Shown here one piece after another: positions 1 through 5,684 of a stretch of 7,321 nucleotides of DNA. The position numbers were made by a program, and so were the translations under genes. Position 1 is the first letter of the stretch; each line of letters begins with the position of its first letter. A model generated the notes under the pieces. It saw only the letters and a program-made list of their open reading frames with translations, ran no database searches and was not told the origin of the DNA. This DNA is from Gammaproteobacteria bacterium (GTDB lineage: Bacteria > Pseudomonadota > Gammaproteobacteria > Steroidobacterales > Steroidobacteraceae). The stretch lies in NCBI GenBank assembly GCA_030038645.1, contig JASHSR010000390.1:1-7321 (forward strand), in the 5' to 3' direction.

Positions 1-287
1 CGCTGCGCCGCTGCGTGACGGGAACGCCCGTGCTCGCCGCGGAGATCGCCTACGCCGTGCGCGAGGAGATGGCGCAGAGCCTCTCCGATGTGATCTTTCG
101 CAGGACCGAGATCGCAACCGATGGACACCCGGGCGAGGAGGCGCTCGCGGAAGTCGAGAGCCTCCTGCGCAGGGAATGCGGCTGGTCCGCGCGCCGGGCG
201 GTCGAGGAGCGCGGCGCGACCGACCGGGAGCTCGCACGGTATCTCGCGGCGGCTCCGCCCGCTCCGCTCGCAGCCGAGAGCGCCTGA
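1..287 (+). CDS. glpD: Glycerol-3-phosphate dehydrogenase-like FAD oxidoreductase, C-terminal part (5' end outside window)
   Basis: Only the last 94 residues are present, read from base 3 to a TGA at 285-287. The stretch AEIAYAVREEMAQSLSDV followed by IFRRTE and then GHPGEEAL matches the C-terminal helical domain of FAD-dependent glycerol-3-phosphate dehydrogenases (GlpD/GlpA type, DAO_C domain). In that family this domain follows the flavin- and substrate-binding domain, and the enzyme oxidises sn-glycerol 3-phosphate to dihydroxyacetone phosphate at the membrane, passing electrons to quinone. The FAD-binding region is off the left edge, so neither cofactor binding nor substrate can be confirmed. 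The protein ends in an Ala/Pro-rich tail of about 15 residues. The stop is 2 bp before the epimerase ATG, so the two genes are almost certainly co-transcribed and probably translationally coupled. In this glycan setting the enzyme could serve central metabolism or act on a related substrate; the sequence does not decide. Confidence 0.82.
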   Translation, partial: LRRCVTGTPVLAAEIAYAVREEMAQSLSDVIFRRTEIATDGHPGEEALAEVESLLRRECGWSARRAVEERGATDRELARYLAAAPPAPLAAESA

Positions 288-289
288 TC

Positions 290-1477
290 ATGCCGGGTCC
301 CGATCTGCCGCGGCTGTACGTGACGGGAAGCTCCGGATTCATCGGCTGCCAGCTCGCGCAGTACGCGCGGCAAAGAGGCTGTGCCGTCACCGCAACCGGC
401 GCGGCCAACAACGCCGTCGAGCGGCGTCGGATCGAGACGCTCGCGCGCGGGGGAATCCCGGTCGCTCTCGTCTCCCTCGAGGACCGCGCGGCGCTCCTCG
501 CCTCCCTGAGAGGCCAGGACGCGATCGTCCATCTCGCCGCCGCTCAGCACGAGGCCCACGCGCCGGAGAGCTACTTCCGCCGCGTCAACGTCGAGGGGAC
601 GCGCCGCCTGCTCGAGGCCGCCGCGAGCGCCGGGGTGCGGCGATTCGTCTATGGCAGCACCATCGGCGTCTATGGATCCGCTGGGGCGAGCGGCGCGAGC
701 GCGGCAAGCGGGGCGACCGGCACAGTGGACGCGGCCGGCGCGACCGGCGCAATCAGTCCTGCGCGTCCCGCGACTCGCGAGCCCGCCGAGCTCGACGAGT
801 CGAGCCCGCTCGCGCCCGACAACCCGTACGGGCGCACCAAGGCCACCGCGGAGTCCGTAGTGCGCGCGTTCGCGGACGCGCTCGAGATCAGCATCGTGCG
901 CATCTCGGAGACGTACGGGCCGGAGGACCTGCGCCTGCTCAAGCTGTTTCGCGCGATCGAGCGGCACCGCTACGTGACGCTCGGGCGCGGCACGAACGAG
1001 CACCAGCCGATCTACGTCGATGATCTCTGCGAGGGGCTGCTCAAGGCCACCTCCGCGCCGCAGGCCGTCGGCGAGACGTTCGTGCTCGCGGGCGAGGAGC
1101 GGCTGACGACGAACGCCATGGTCGCGACGATCTGCGCGGCGGTCGGGCGGCCGCGCCTGCCTGCTCACGTGCCGCTCTGGCCCTTCGCCGCGGCCGCGCA
1201 AGTGTGCGAGGTCACGCTGAAGCCGCTCGGCGTGAAGGCTCCCCTCAATCCGCGCCGCCTCGATTTTTTCCGCAAGTCGTTCCGCTTCTCGACGGCGAAG
1301 GCTCGGGCTCTGCTCGACTTCACGCCCGGCGTGCCGTTCGCCGAAGGCGCTCACCGGACGGCGAAGTGGTACCGCGCCGAGGGGCTGCTGCCGGCCGCCG
1401 CCGTTGCCCCTTCGAGTCACGCTGCGGGGGCGAGACATGCTGCACGGCCGTCAGGGCGGGGGCCCAAACGTGACTGA
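290..1477 (+). CDS. NAD-dependent epimerase/dehydratase (extended short-chain dehydrogenase) with a repetitive loop
   Basis: A 395-residue extended SDR, probably acting on a nucleotide sugar in the cytoplasm. The Rossmann motif TGSSGFIG is at residues 12-19, DAIVHLAA at 77-84, the active-site Ser/Thr in YGSTIGVYG at 121-129, and the catalytic YxxxK as YGRTK at 180-184 (Tyr180, Lys184). The ATG at 290 was chosen because it lies directly before the Rossmann strand, 2 bp after the previous stop, with a weak GAGAG at 276-280. An upstream in-frame ATG at 176 would add 38 Arg-rich residues that only shadow the previous gene. Between the active-site strand and the YxxxK helix is an unusual Gly-Ala-Ser/Thr-rich insert (about residues 131-170). 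The C-terminus carries about 30 extra residues rich in Ala, Arg and Pro. Strand beta-2 does not end in the acidic residue typical of strict NAD users, so NADP use is possible. The family includes UDP-sugar 4-epimerases, 4,6-dehydratases, dTDP-sugar reductases and 3-beta-hydroxysteroid-type enzymes; the exact reaction cannot be assigned. Confidence 0.9.
   Translation: MPGPDLPRLYVTGSSGFIGCQLAQYARQRGCAVTATGAANNAVERRRIETLARGGIPVALVSLEDRAALLASLRGQDAIVHLAAAQHEAHAPESYFRRVNVEGTRRLLEAAASAGVRRFVYGSTIGVYGSAGASGASAASGATGTVDAAGATGAISPARPATREPAELDESSPLAPDNPYGRTKATAESVVRAFADALEISIVRISETYGPEDLRLLKLFRAIERHRYVTLGRGTNEHQPIYVDDLCEGLLKATSAPQAVGETFVLAGEERLTTNAMVATICAAVGRPRLPAHVPLWPFAAAAQVCEVTLKPLGVKAPLNPRRLDFFRKSFRFSTAKARALLDFTPGVPFAEGAHRTAKWYRAEGLLPAAAVAPSSHAAGARHAARPSGRGPKRD
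683..754 (+). repeat. In-frame 9-bp degenerate tandem repeat (Gly-Ala-Ser/Thr) inside the epimerase
   Basis: Eight 9-bp units, read in the epimerase frame, give GAS GAS AAS GAT GTV DAA GAT GAI (residues 132-155); one pair, GTV-DAA, is highly diverged. Typical units are ggcgcgagc and ggcgcgacc. The block lies in a loop after YGSTIGVYG and before YGRTK, and is followed by another Pro/Glu-rich stretch. It keeps the frame and leaves the catalytic residues intact, so it looks like an expanded surface loop. Chance low complexity in a high-GC gene is the alternative. Confidence 0.7.
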
Positions 1478-1487
1478 GCCCCGGCCC

Positions 1488-1501
1488 TCAAGCCGGCTTG
1501 A
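1488..1501. other. Perfect 14-bp palindrome at the convergent gene junction
   Basis: TCAAGCCGGCTTGA equals its own reverse complement. It begins 10 bp after the epimerase stop, and its left end includes the methyltransferase stop codon (TGA on the minus strand). It could form a small hairpin (5-bp stem, CCGG loop) in either transcript. There is no T-run on either side, so it is not a convincing intrinsic terminator, though it is the only symmetrical element at this junction. Confidence 0.4.
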
Positions 1502-2384
1502 AGGCGACCGCGGCAATTTTCTTGCTGAGCACTCGTACCTTCTTTCCGTAGAGGCGATAGATGCCGCGCAGCATCAGCTCGAGCAGCGCGGTCACGGCGA
1601 GGCCAACGTAGTTGAGGGGATTCTTCCAGAACACGTAGAGCTTCAGCGGAAAGATGCGGATGCCGGCGAAGCCGCCGAGCTCGAGGATCTGCTCCAAGCT
1701 GTACTCGGTGACGTTGTAGAAATGGTCGATGTTGTGCGACAGATTCTCCGAGCCGACGAGCGGATTCGCCCCGTTCATCGCGTACACGATCACCCGTCCG
1801 CCCGGCCGCAGCGCCTGCCTGCACCTCTGCAAGAACTCGATGGTCTCCTCGAGCGTCAGGTGATTGAGCTCCTGCTCCGGCACGATGACGTCATACGCGC
1901 TCGAGCGGCCCTGCAAGAATGGAAAGGCCCGCGCCGTCTCGCACGGCAGGCCGCGCCGCAGAGCGTACGCGATCTTCGCCGCATCGGAGTCGATGCCGAG
2001 AACGCACCGGTACCCGCGCTCCCGCAGCAGGTTGACGAGATAGCCCGGTCCGCAGCTCACGACGAGGATGCTCGCGTCCCGATCCGCGGGCAGGTGCGGC
2101 AGATAGTTCGCGCGGTAGTAGGCGCTGAACGCGCGGAATCCTCCCTCGACGTTCTGCGGCGCCTGCCAGTACGAGTCGAAGGGCTCGAGGCGTGCCGCGA
2201 GCTCGCGCGCCGGGGCCAGCTCTCGTGCCGGCTCTCCCGTGCGCGTCGACTCTCGTGCCAGCGCCGGTGCATTCGCCAGCTCCGGTGCGCCCGTCAGCGC
2301 CGGCTCTCCGGCAAGCGCCGACTCCCGCGCCGCCGTGGGCTCCCGCCGCGAGGGCGGCACGACCGATGCCGTCTGAGTGCTCAT
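1488..2384 (-). CDS. Class I SAM-dependent methyltransferase with a repetitive N-terminal tail
   Basis: A 298-residue protein with a class I methyltransferase fold. Motif I is ILVVSCGPGYLVNLL (residues 106-120), the ribose-binding acid is in GIDSD (130-134), and the late strand before the C-terminal half is ALRPGGRVIVYAMNG (191-205). The family transfers a methyl group from S-adenosylmethionine; here the acceptor is probably a sugar or lipid-linked glycan, an inference from the neighbours. Motif I starts with Ser110 where many relatives have Asp/Glu. Residues 1-68 lie outside the fold and are mostly a six-residue tandem repeat. Near the C-terminus, residues 255-276 form a hydrophobic to amphipathic helix (PLNYVGLAVTALLELMLRGI) followed by Lys/Arg clusters (KK at 281, KK at 288), which could dock the protein to the inner face of the membrane. 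The ATG at 2384 is backed by a consensus AGGAGG 10 bases upstream. It converges on the epimerase and diverges from the glycosyltransferase, so it is a single-gene transcript. Confidence 0.9.
   Translation of the reverse strand: MSTQTASVVPPSRREPTAARESALAGEPALTGAPELANAPALARESTRTGEPARELAPARELAARLEPFDSYWQAPQNVEGGFRAFSAYYRANYLPHLPADRDASILVVSCGPGYLVNLLRERGYRCVLGIDSDAAKIAYALRRGLPCETARAFPFLQGRSSAYDVIVPEQELNHLTLEETIEFLQRCRQALRPGGRVIVYAMNGANPLVGSENLSHNIDHFYNVTEYSLEQILELGGFAGIRIFPLKLYVFWKNPLNYVGLAVTALLELMLRGIYRLYGKKVRVLSKKIAAVAFKPA
2199..2324 (-). repeat. In-frame 18-bp degenerate tandem repeat (six-residue units) at the methyltransferase N-terminus
   Basis: Seven consecutive 18-bp units encode, on the minus strand, ESALAG, EPALTG, APELAN, APALAR, ESTRTG, EPAREL and APAREL (residues 21-62); an eighth partial unit, AARLE, leads into the methyltransferase domain. 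On the plus strand, units such as GCCAGCTCCGGTGCGCCC and GTCAGCGCCGGCTCTCCG align with several mismatches each, so this is an old or diverged array. It probably makes an Ala/Glu/Pro/Arg-rich helical or extended tail. The same DNA is about 80-205 bp upstream of the divergent glycosyltransferase start. Confidence 0.78.
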
Positions 2385-2394
2385 CGCTCACTCT

Positions 2395-2400
2395 CCTCCT
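2395..2400 (-). promoter_or_regulatory. Strong Shine-Dalgarno site for the methyltransferase
   Basis: On the minus strand AGGAGG is followed, after 10 bases (AGAGTGAGCG), by the ATG at 2384. It decides the methyltransferase start and is the best ribosome-binding site in the window. Its complement gives a pyrimidine-rich tract (CTCTCCTCCT) just before the ATG of the divergent glycosyltransferase, which therefore lacks a Shine-Dalgarno site. Confidence 0.75.
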
Positions 2401-2403
2401 GCC

Positions 2404-3693
2404 ATGCGCATTCTGTTCTGTAATTACGAGTACCCGCCTCTCGGAGGCGGCGGTGGCGTCGTCATGGCCGCGATCGCCAGAGAGCTCGCGCGCCGCCACG
2501 ACGTGACGGTGCTCACCTCGAGAGCCGCCGGGCTCGATCGCGAATCGAGCGACGGGGCGGCGCGCATCGAGCGCGTGCCCGTCTTCTTCCGCACGCGGCG
2601 TGCCGTCGCCAACCTTCCCTCGATGGCGGCCTACCTGCCGATGGGGGCTTGGCGGGGCTTGCAACTTGCGCGCCAGAAGCCCTTCGACATCATCAACACC
2701 CACTTCGTCGTCCCCTCGGGGCCCCTCGGCAGCTTCCTCGCGCGGCGCCTCGGCGTTCCGAACGTGCTGTCGGTGCATGGAGGAGACCTCTACGATCCAT
2801 CCAAAGCGAGCTCACCTCACCGCCACGCGCTGCTGCGCCGAGCGGTGGCGTCGCTGCTGCGGCGCGCGGACACGGTCGTGGCTCAGTCTCGCGACACGGC
2901 CGCGAACGTCCGGAACCTCTACGGCGTGACGCGTCCGGTCGAGCTGGTGCCACTCGGCATCGAGCGGCCGCCCGCCGTGCTCGATGCGCAGCGGTCCGAG
3001 TTTGGCCTCCCCGAGGATGCCTTCGTCCTCGTCACGGTGGGGCGCGTCGTGCCGCGCAAGGCGAGCGGCCAGCTCATCGAGGTGCTCGGCCGGACGCTCG
3101 ATTGCCCGCCCGACCCTGCACTCGACCGCGAGCTCGACCGCGCGCCCAATCGCATGCTCGACTCCACGCTCGACCGCGCCGAAGCCTCTTCCTCCGCCGC
3201 GGGCGCCGCGGGCGCGTATTTGCTCGTCGTGGGGGACGGGCCCGACCTGCCCGCCATGCGACGCCTCGCCGCGGAGCGCGGGCTCTCGAGCCGCATCCGC
3301 TTTCTAGGTCAGGCGACGGAGGCCGAGAAACGGCGCGCCTTGAGCGTCGCCGACGTATTCGTCTCGACGAGCCAGCACGAAGGCTTCGGACTCGTCTTCC
3401 TCGAGGCGATGGCGCTCGGCCTGCCCATCGTCTGCTACGACCGCGGCGGGCAGACGGATTTTCTCTCGACGCCCGACACCGGCCACGTCGTGCCGCTCAA
3501 CGACGTCGACGCCTTCGCCCTCGCGGTGCGGGAGCTGCAGCGCTCGCCCGCTCGGCGGGAGTCGATCCGACGGCACAACCTCCTCGACGTCGAGCGGTTC
3601 TTCGTGGACCGTTGCGCGCTCGCCTACGAGTCCCTCTTCGAGAGCGCGCTGCGCGAGCGGAGCAAGCGATGTGTGGCATTGCGGGCATCGTAG
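2404..3693 (+). CDS. Glycosyltransferase, GT-B fold, GT4 family, with a repetitive insert
   Basis: A 429-residue GT4-type glycosyltransferase, expected to move a sugar from a nucleotide-sugar donor to a growing glycan at the cytoplasmic face of the membrane. The N-terminal domain opens with MRILFCNYEYPPLGGGGG, whose Gly-rich loop is typical, followed by NTHFVVPSGP (98-107) and SVHGGD (123-128). The C-terminal donor-binding domain has VGRVVPRKA (212-220, Arg214 and Lys219 phosphate contacts), VVGDGP (275-280), and the EX7E motif HEGFGLVFLEA (Glu326, Glu334). Between VGRVVPRKA and VVGDGP there is an extra stretch of about 40 repetitive residues (231-270). I start it at ATG 2404 because the conserved MRILF begins there; an in-frame GTG at 2377 would add nine residues and overlap the methyltransferase start. 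Neither start has a visible Shine-Dalgarno. The gene overlaps the following asparagine synthetase by 25 bp, so the two form an operon. Donor and linkage are unknown. Confidence 0.93.
   Translation: MRILFCNYEYPPLGGGGGVVMAAIARELARRHDVTVLTSRAAGLDRESSDGAARIERVPVFFRTRRAVANLPSMAAYLPMGAWRGLQLARQKPFDIINTHFVVPSGPLGSFLARRLGVPNVLSVHGGDLYDPSKASSPHRHALLRRAVASLLRRADTVVAQSRDTAANVRNLYGVTRPVELVPLGIERPPAVLDAQRSEFGLPEDAFVLVTVGRVVPRKASGQLIEVLGRTLDCPPDPALDRELDRAPNRMLDSTLDRAEASSSAAGAAGAYLLVVGDGPDLPAMRRLAAERGLSSRIRFLGQATEAEKRRALSVADVFVSTSQHEGFGLVFLEAMALGLPIVCYDRGGQTDFLSTPDTGHVVPLNDVDAFALAVRELQRSPARRESIRRHNLLDVERFFVDRCALAYESLFESALRERSKRCVALRAS
3094..3213 (+). repeat. In-frame 12-bp degenerate tandem repeat, then a 9-bp repeat, inside the glycosyltransferase
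   Basis: Seven 12-bp units at 3094-3177 encode TLDC, PPDP, ALDR, ELDR, APNR, MLDS and TLDR (residues 231-258); typical units are gagctcgaccgc and acgctcgaccgc. After a short Ser-rich spacer, an exact duplication of the 9-mer gccgcgggc (3196-3204 and 3205-3213) encodes AAGAAG (265-270). The whole block sits between two conserved strands of the donor-binding domain, where relatives normally have a short loop with one helix. It is frame-neutral and leaves the catalytic motifs intact. Confidence 0.75.
3659..3662 (+). promoter_or_regulatory. Shine-Dalgarno site for the AsnB-family gene, inside the upstream glycosyltransferase
   Basis: GGAG lies 6 bases before the ATG at 3669, within the last codons of the glycosyltransferase. 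With the 25-bp coding overlap, it points to translational coupling of the two genes. The start itself is fixed by the invariant MCG N-terminus that the glutaminase needs. Confidence 0.6.
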
Positions 3694-5684
3694 ACCGCCC
3701 CGGCGCTCAGGCCGCCGGCATGCGGCGGATGCTCGCGGCGCTCGCGCACCGCGGGCCGGACGGCGAGGGCGTGGAGCAGGACGCCGGCGCCGTGCTCGGC
3801 CATCGCCGCCTCTCGATCATTGATCTGGAAGGCGGCCGCCAGCCGCTCGTCAACGCGAGCGGCACGCTCTGGCTCGTCTGCAACGGCGAGATCTACAACT
3901 ACCGCGAGATCCGCGCCGAGATGGAGCGCAGCGGCTACCGCTTCCTCACCGGCAGCGATTGCGAGGTGATCCTCGCGCTCTACGAGCGCCACGGAGACGC
4001 CTTGCTCGGGCACCTGCGCGGCATGTTCGCGTTCGCGCTGTGGGACAGAGCGCGCCGGCGCTTGCTCGCCGCGCGCGATCACCTCGGCCAGAAGCCCTTC
4101 TACTACTGCTCGGACGGACGCTCGCTCGCCTTCGCCTCCGAGATCAAGGCGCTCCTCGCGCTCGATCCGCGCCTGCGCGAGATGGACTTCAGAGCCTTCG
4201 ACCAGTATCTCGGGCTGCGGCTCATCGCCCCTCCCCTCTCCATGTTCCAGGGCATTCACAAGCTTCCGCCGGCTCACAAGCTCGTGTACGAGGGCGGTAC
4301 CGGGCAGGTGACGGTCGCGCCCTACTGGACGCTGAGCTACGAGCCGAAGGTCGACATCCGGGAGGAGGACCTGCTCGATGAGCTCGAGGAGCGTCTGACC
4401 GAGGCGCTACGCCTGCACAGGGTGAGCGACGTGCCGGTCGGCGCGTTCCTGAGCGGCGGCATGGACTCGGGATTGATCGTCGCGCTGCTCGCGAGGCGCC
4501 TCGGCGTACGCGGCCTGCCGACGTTCACGATCAACCTGCCCTATCAGCGTCATGCCGAGGGGCCCTATGCGCGCCTCGTCGCTCACACCTTCGACACCGA
4601 GCACCACGAGGAGACCCTCGAGCTCTCCCTCATCGCCGGGCTCGCGGACCTCGTGTGGCATCTCGATGAGCCCTCGGACCCGCTCTCGCTCTGCACGTAC
4701 CGGCTCGCCGAGGTGGCGCGCCGCGACGTGAAGGTGGTGCTGGGCGGCGACGGCGGAGATGAGCTCTTCGGCGGCTACGACCGCTACTACGGCAATCTCT
4801 ACGCCGAGCGCTATGCGCGCGTGCCCGGGGCCGTGCGCCGCCGAGTCCTCGAGCCGCTGCTCTCCCGGGTTCCGGAGGTGGGCTGGTACAAGAGCGCCGG
4901 GCATCAATTGAAGTGGCTTCAGCGCCTGTCCTTCCTCTCGGGCGGGGAGCGCTACGCGGCGAGCCTCTCGTACTTCTACTTCGATCGGGCCGCGCGCGCC
5001 GAGCTGTATACGCCCGAGACGGCGAGCGCCCTCGGCGCCTGGCACGGGGAGTCGGTGATCGAGGAGCGCTTCGCCGAGCGCGCGGACGGCGCGCTCGACC
5101 GCATGCTGTCGGTCGACAGCGCCATCCGGCTGCCGGACCATCCCGTCATGATCACCGACCGCATGACCATGGCCCGCGGCCTCGAGGCGCGCAGCCCCTT
5201 CATGGATCACCGGCTCGCCGAGTACGCCGCGCGCCTGCCCGCTCGGTACAAGGTGCGCGGCCGCTCGCTGCGCTACATCCAGAGGCAGCTCGCGCGGCGC
5301 TACTTGCCGCGGGAGATCCTCGAGCGGCCGAAGCAGGGCTTCTCATCGGCGCTGCCCTACATCCTCAAGGACGAGTACCGCCTGCTCTACCGCGGCCTGC
5401 TTGCCGATGCGGAGCTGGTCCGCGCCGGCATCCTGCGGGCGGCGCCGATCCAGGCGCTGCTTGCCGAGCACCTCGCCGGCCGCCGCGATCACGGCAACCG
5501 CCTCTGGCTCCTCATCAACGCCGAGCTCTGGTACCGGATGATGATCCTTGGAGCCTCCCGCGAGGAGCTGCGGGAGGCGCTGCAGCGGCTCGGGCGAGAG
5601 CGAGCTCGCGACACAGCGCCGCATACCGATCGGCCACCCGGGCGAGGTCGAACGGCTCGGCCGACTCGCGAGCGCGCCGGCTGA
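3669..5684 (+). CDS. asnB: Glutamine-hydrolysing asparagine synthetase / amidotransferase (AsnB family)
   Basis: A 671-residue two-domain enzyme. The N-terminal class II glutaminase begins MCGIAGI, giving the catalytic N-terminal Cys after Met removal, followed by HRGPDG (27-32), HRRLSIIDL (45-53) and CNGEIYNY (71-78). The C-terminal ATP-pyrophosphatase domain has the PP-loop SGGMDS (262-267), GGDGGDELFGGYDRY (359-373) and EARSPFMDH (506-514). The family releases ammonia from glutamine and tunnels it to an adenylated carboxylate, making asparagine from aspartate. Paralogues in glycan loci amidate other carboxylates, such as sugar uronic acids; the exosortase-associated amidotransferases are one such group. 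The position between two glycosyltransferases favours a glycan role, by inference. The start overlaps the upstream gene by 25 bp, and GGAG at 3659-3662 sits 6 bases before the ATG. The recognisable core ends near residue 627-640. The Arg/Pro-rich tail beyond it is read through the antisense of the next gene's conserved 3' end. Confidence 0.94.
   Translation: MCGIAGIVDRPGAQAAGMRRMLAALAHRGPDGEGVEQDAGAVLGHRRLSIIDLEGGRQPLVNASGTLWLVCNGEIYNYREIRAEMERSGYRFLTGSDCEVILALYERHGDALLGHLRGMFAFALWDRARRRLLAARDHLGQKPFYYCSDGRSLAFASEIKALLALDPRLREMDFRAFDQYLGLRLIAPPLSMFQGIHKLPPAHKLVYEGGTGQVTVAPYWTLSYEPKVDIREEDLLDELEERLTEALRLHRVSDVPVGAFLSGGMDSGLIVALLARRLGVRGLPTFTINLPYQRHAEGPYARLVAHTFDTEHHEETLELSLIAGLADLVWHLDEPSDPLSLCTYRLAEVARRDVKVVLGGDGGDELFGGYDRYYGNLYAERYARVPGAVRRRVLEPLLSRVPEVGWYKSAGHQLKWLQRLSFLSGGERYAASLSYFYFDRAARAELYTPETASALGAWHGESVIEERFAERADGALDRMLSVDSAIRLPDHPVMITDRMTMARGLEARSPFMDHRLAEYAARLPARYKVRGRSLRYIQRQLARRYLPREILERPKQGFSSALPYILKDEYRLLYRGLLADAELVRAGILRAAPIQALLAEHLAGRRDHGNRLWLLINAELWYRMMILGASREELREALQRLGRERARDTAPHTDRPPGRGRTARPTRERAG

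Noticed and set aside
176..289. 38-codon N-terminal extension of the epimerase
   Set aside because: It overlaps the flavoenzyme 3' end in another frame. The Rossmann strand starts immediately after the ATG at 290.
50..1438. Long minus-strand ORF of 462 codons opposite the epimerase
   Set aside because: The translation is Arg/Ala/Gly-rich with no recognisable motif, and the plus strand carries clear SDR motifs across the same bases. Long antisense ORFs are common at this GC content.
2199..2324. Tandem array considered as a CRISPR array
   Set aside because: The units are 18 bp, contiguous, degenerate and in coding frame, with no spacers and no cas genes nearby.
1404..2423. Plus-strand ORF of 339 codons across the methyltransferase
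   Set aside because: It is antisense to a gene with a strong Shine-Dalgarno and methyltransferase motifs, and its own product has no family signature.
2410..2430. AT-richer patch with TAATTA, a possible -10 element for the methyltransferase on the minus strand
   Set aside because: It encodes the conserved ILFCNYE of the glycosyltransferase, and I find no -35-like hexamer at a suitable distance, so coding constraint explains it.
2649..3668. Upstream in-frame extension of the AsnB-family gene (340 codons)
   Set aside because: It is an out-of-frame reading of the glycosyltransferase. The AsnB glutaminase needs Met-Cys-Gly at its N-terminus, which fixes the start at 3669.
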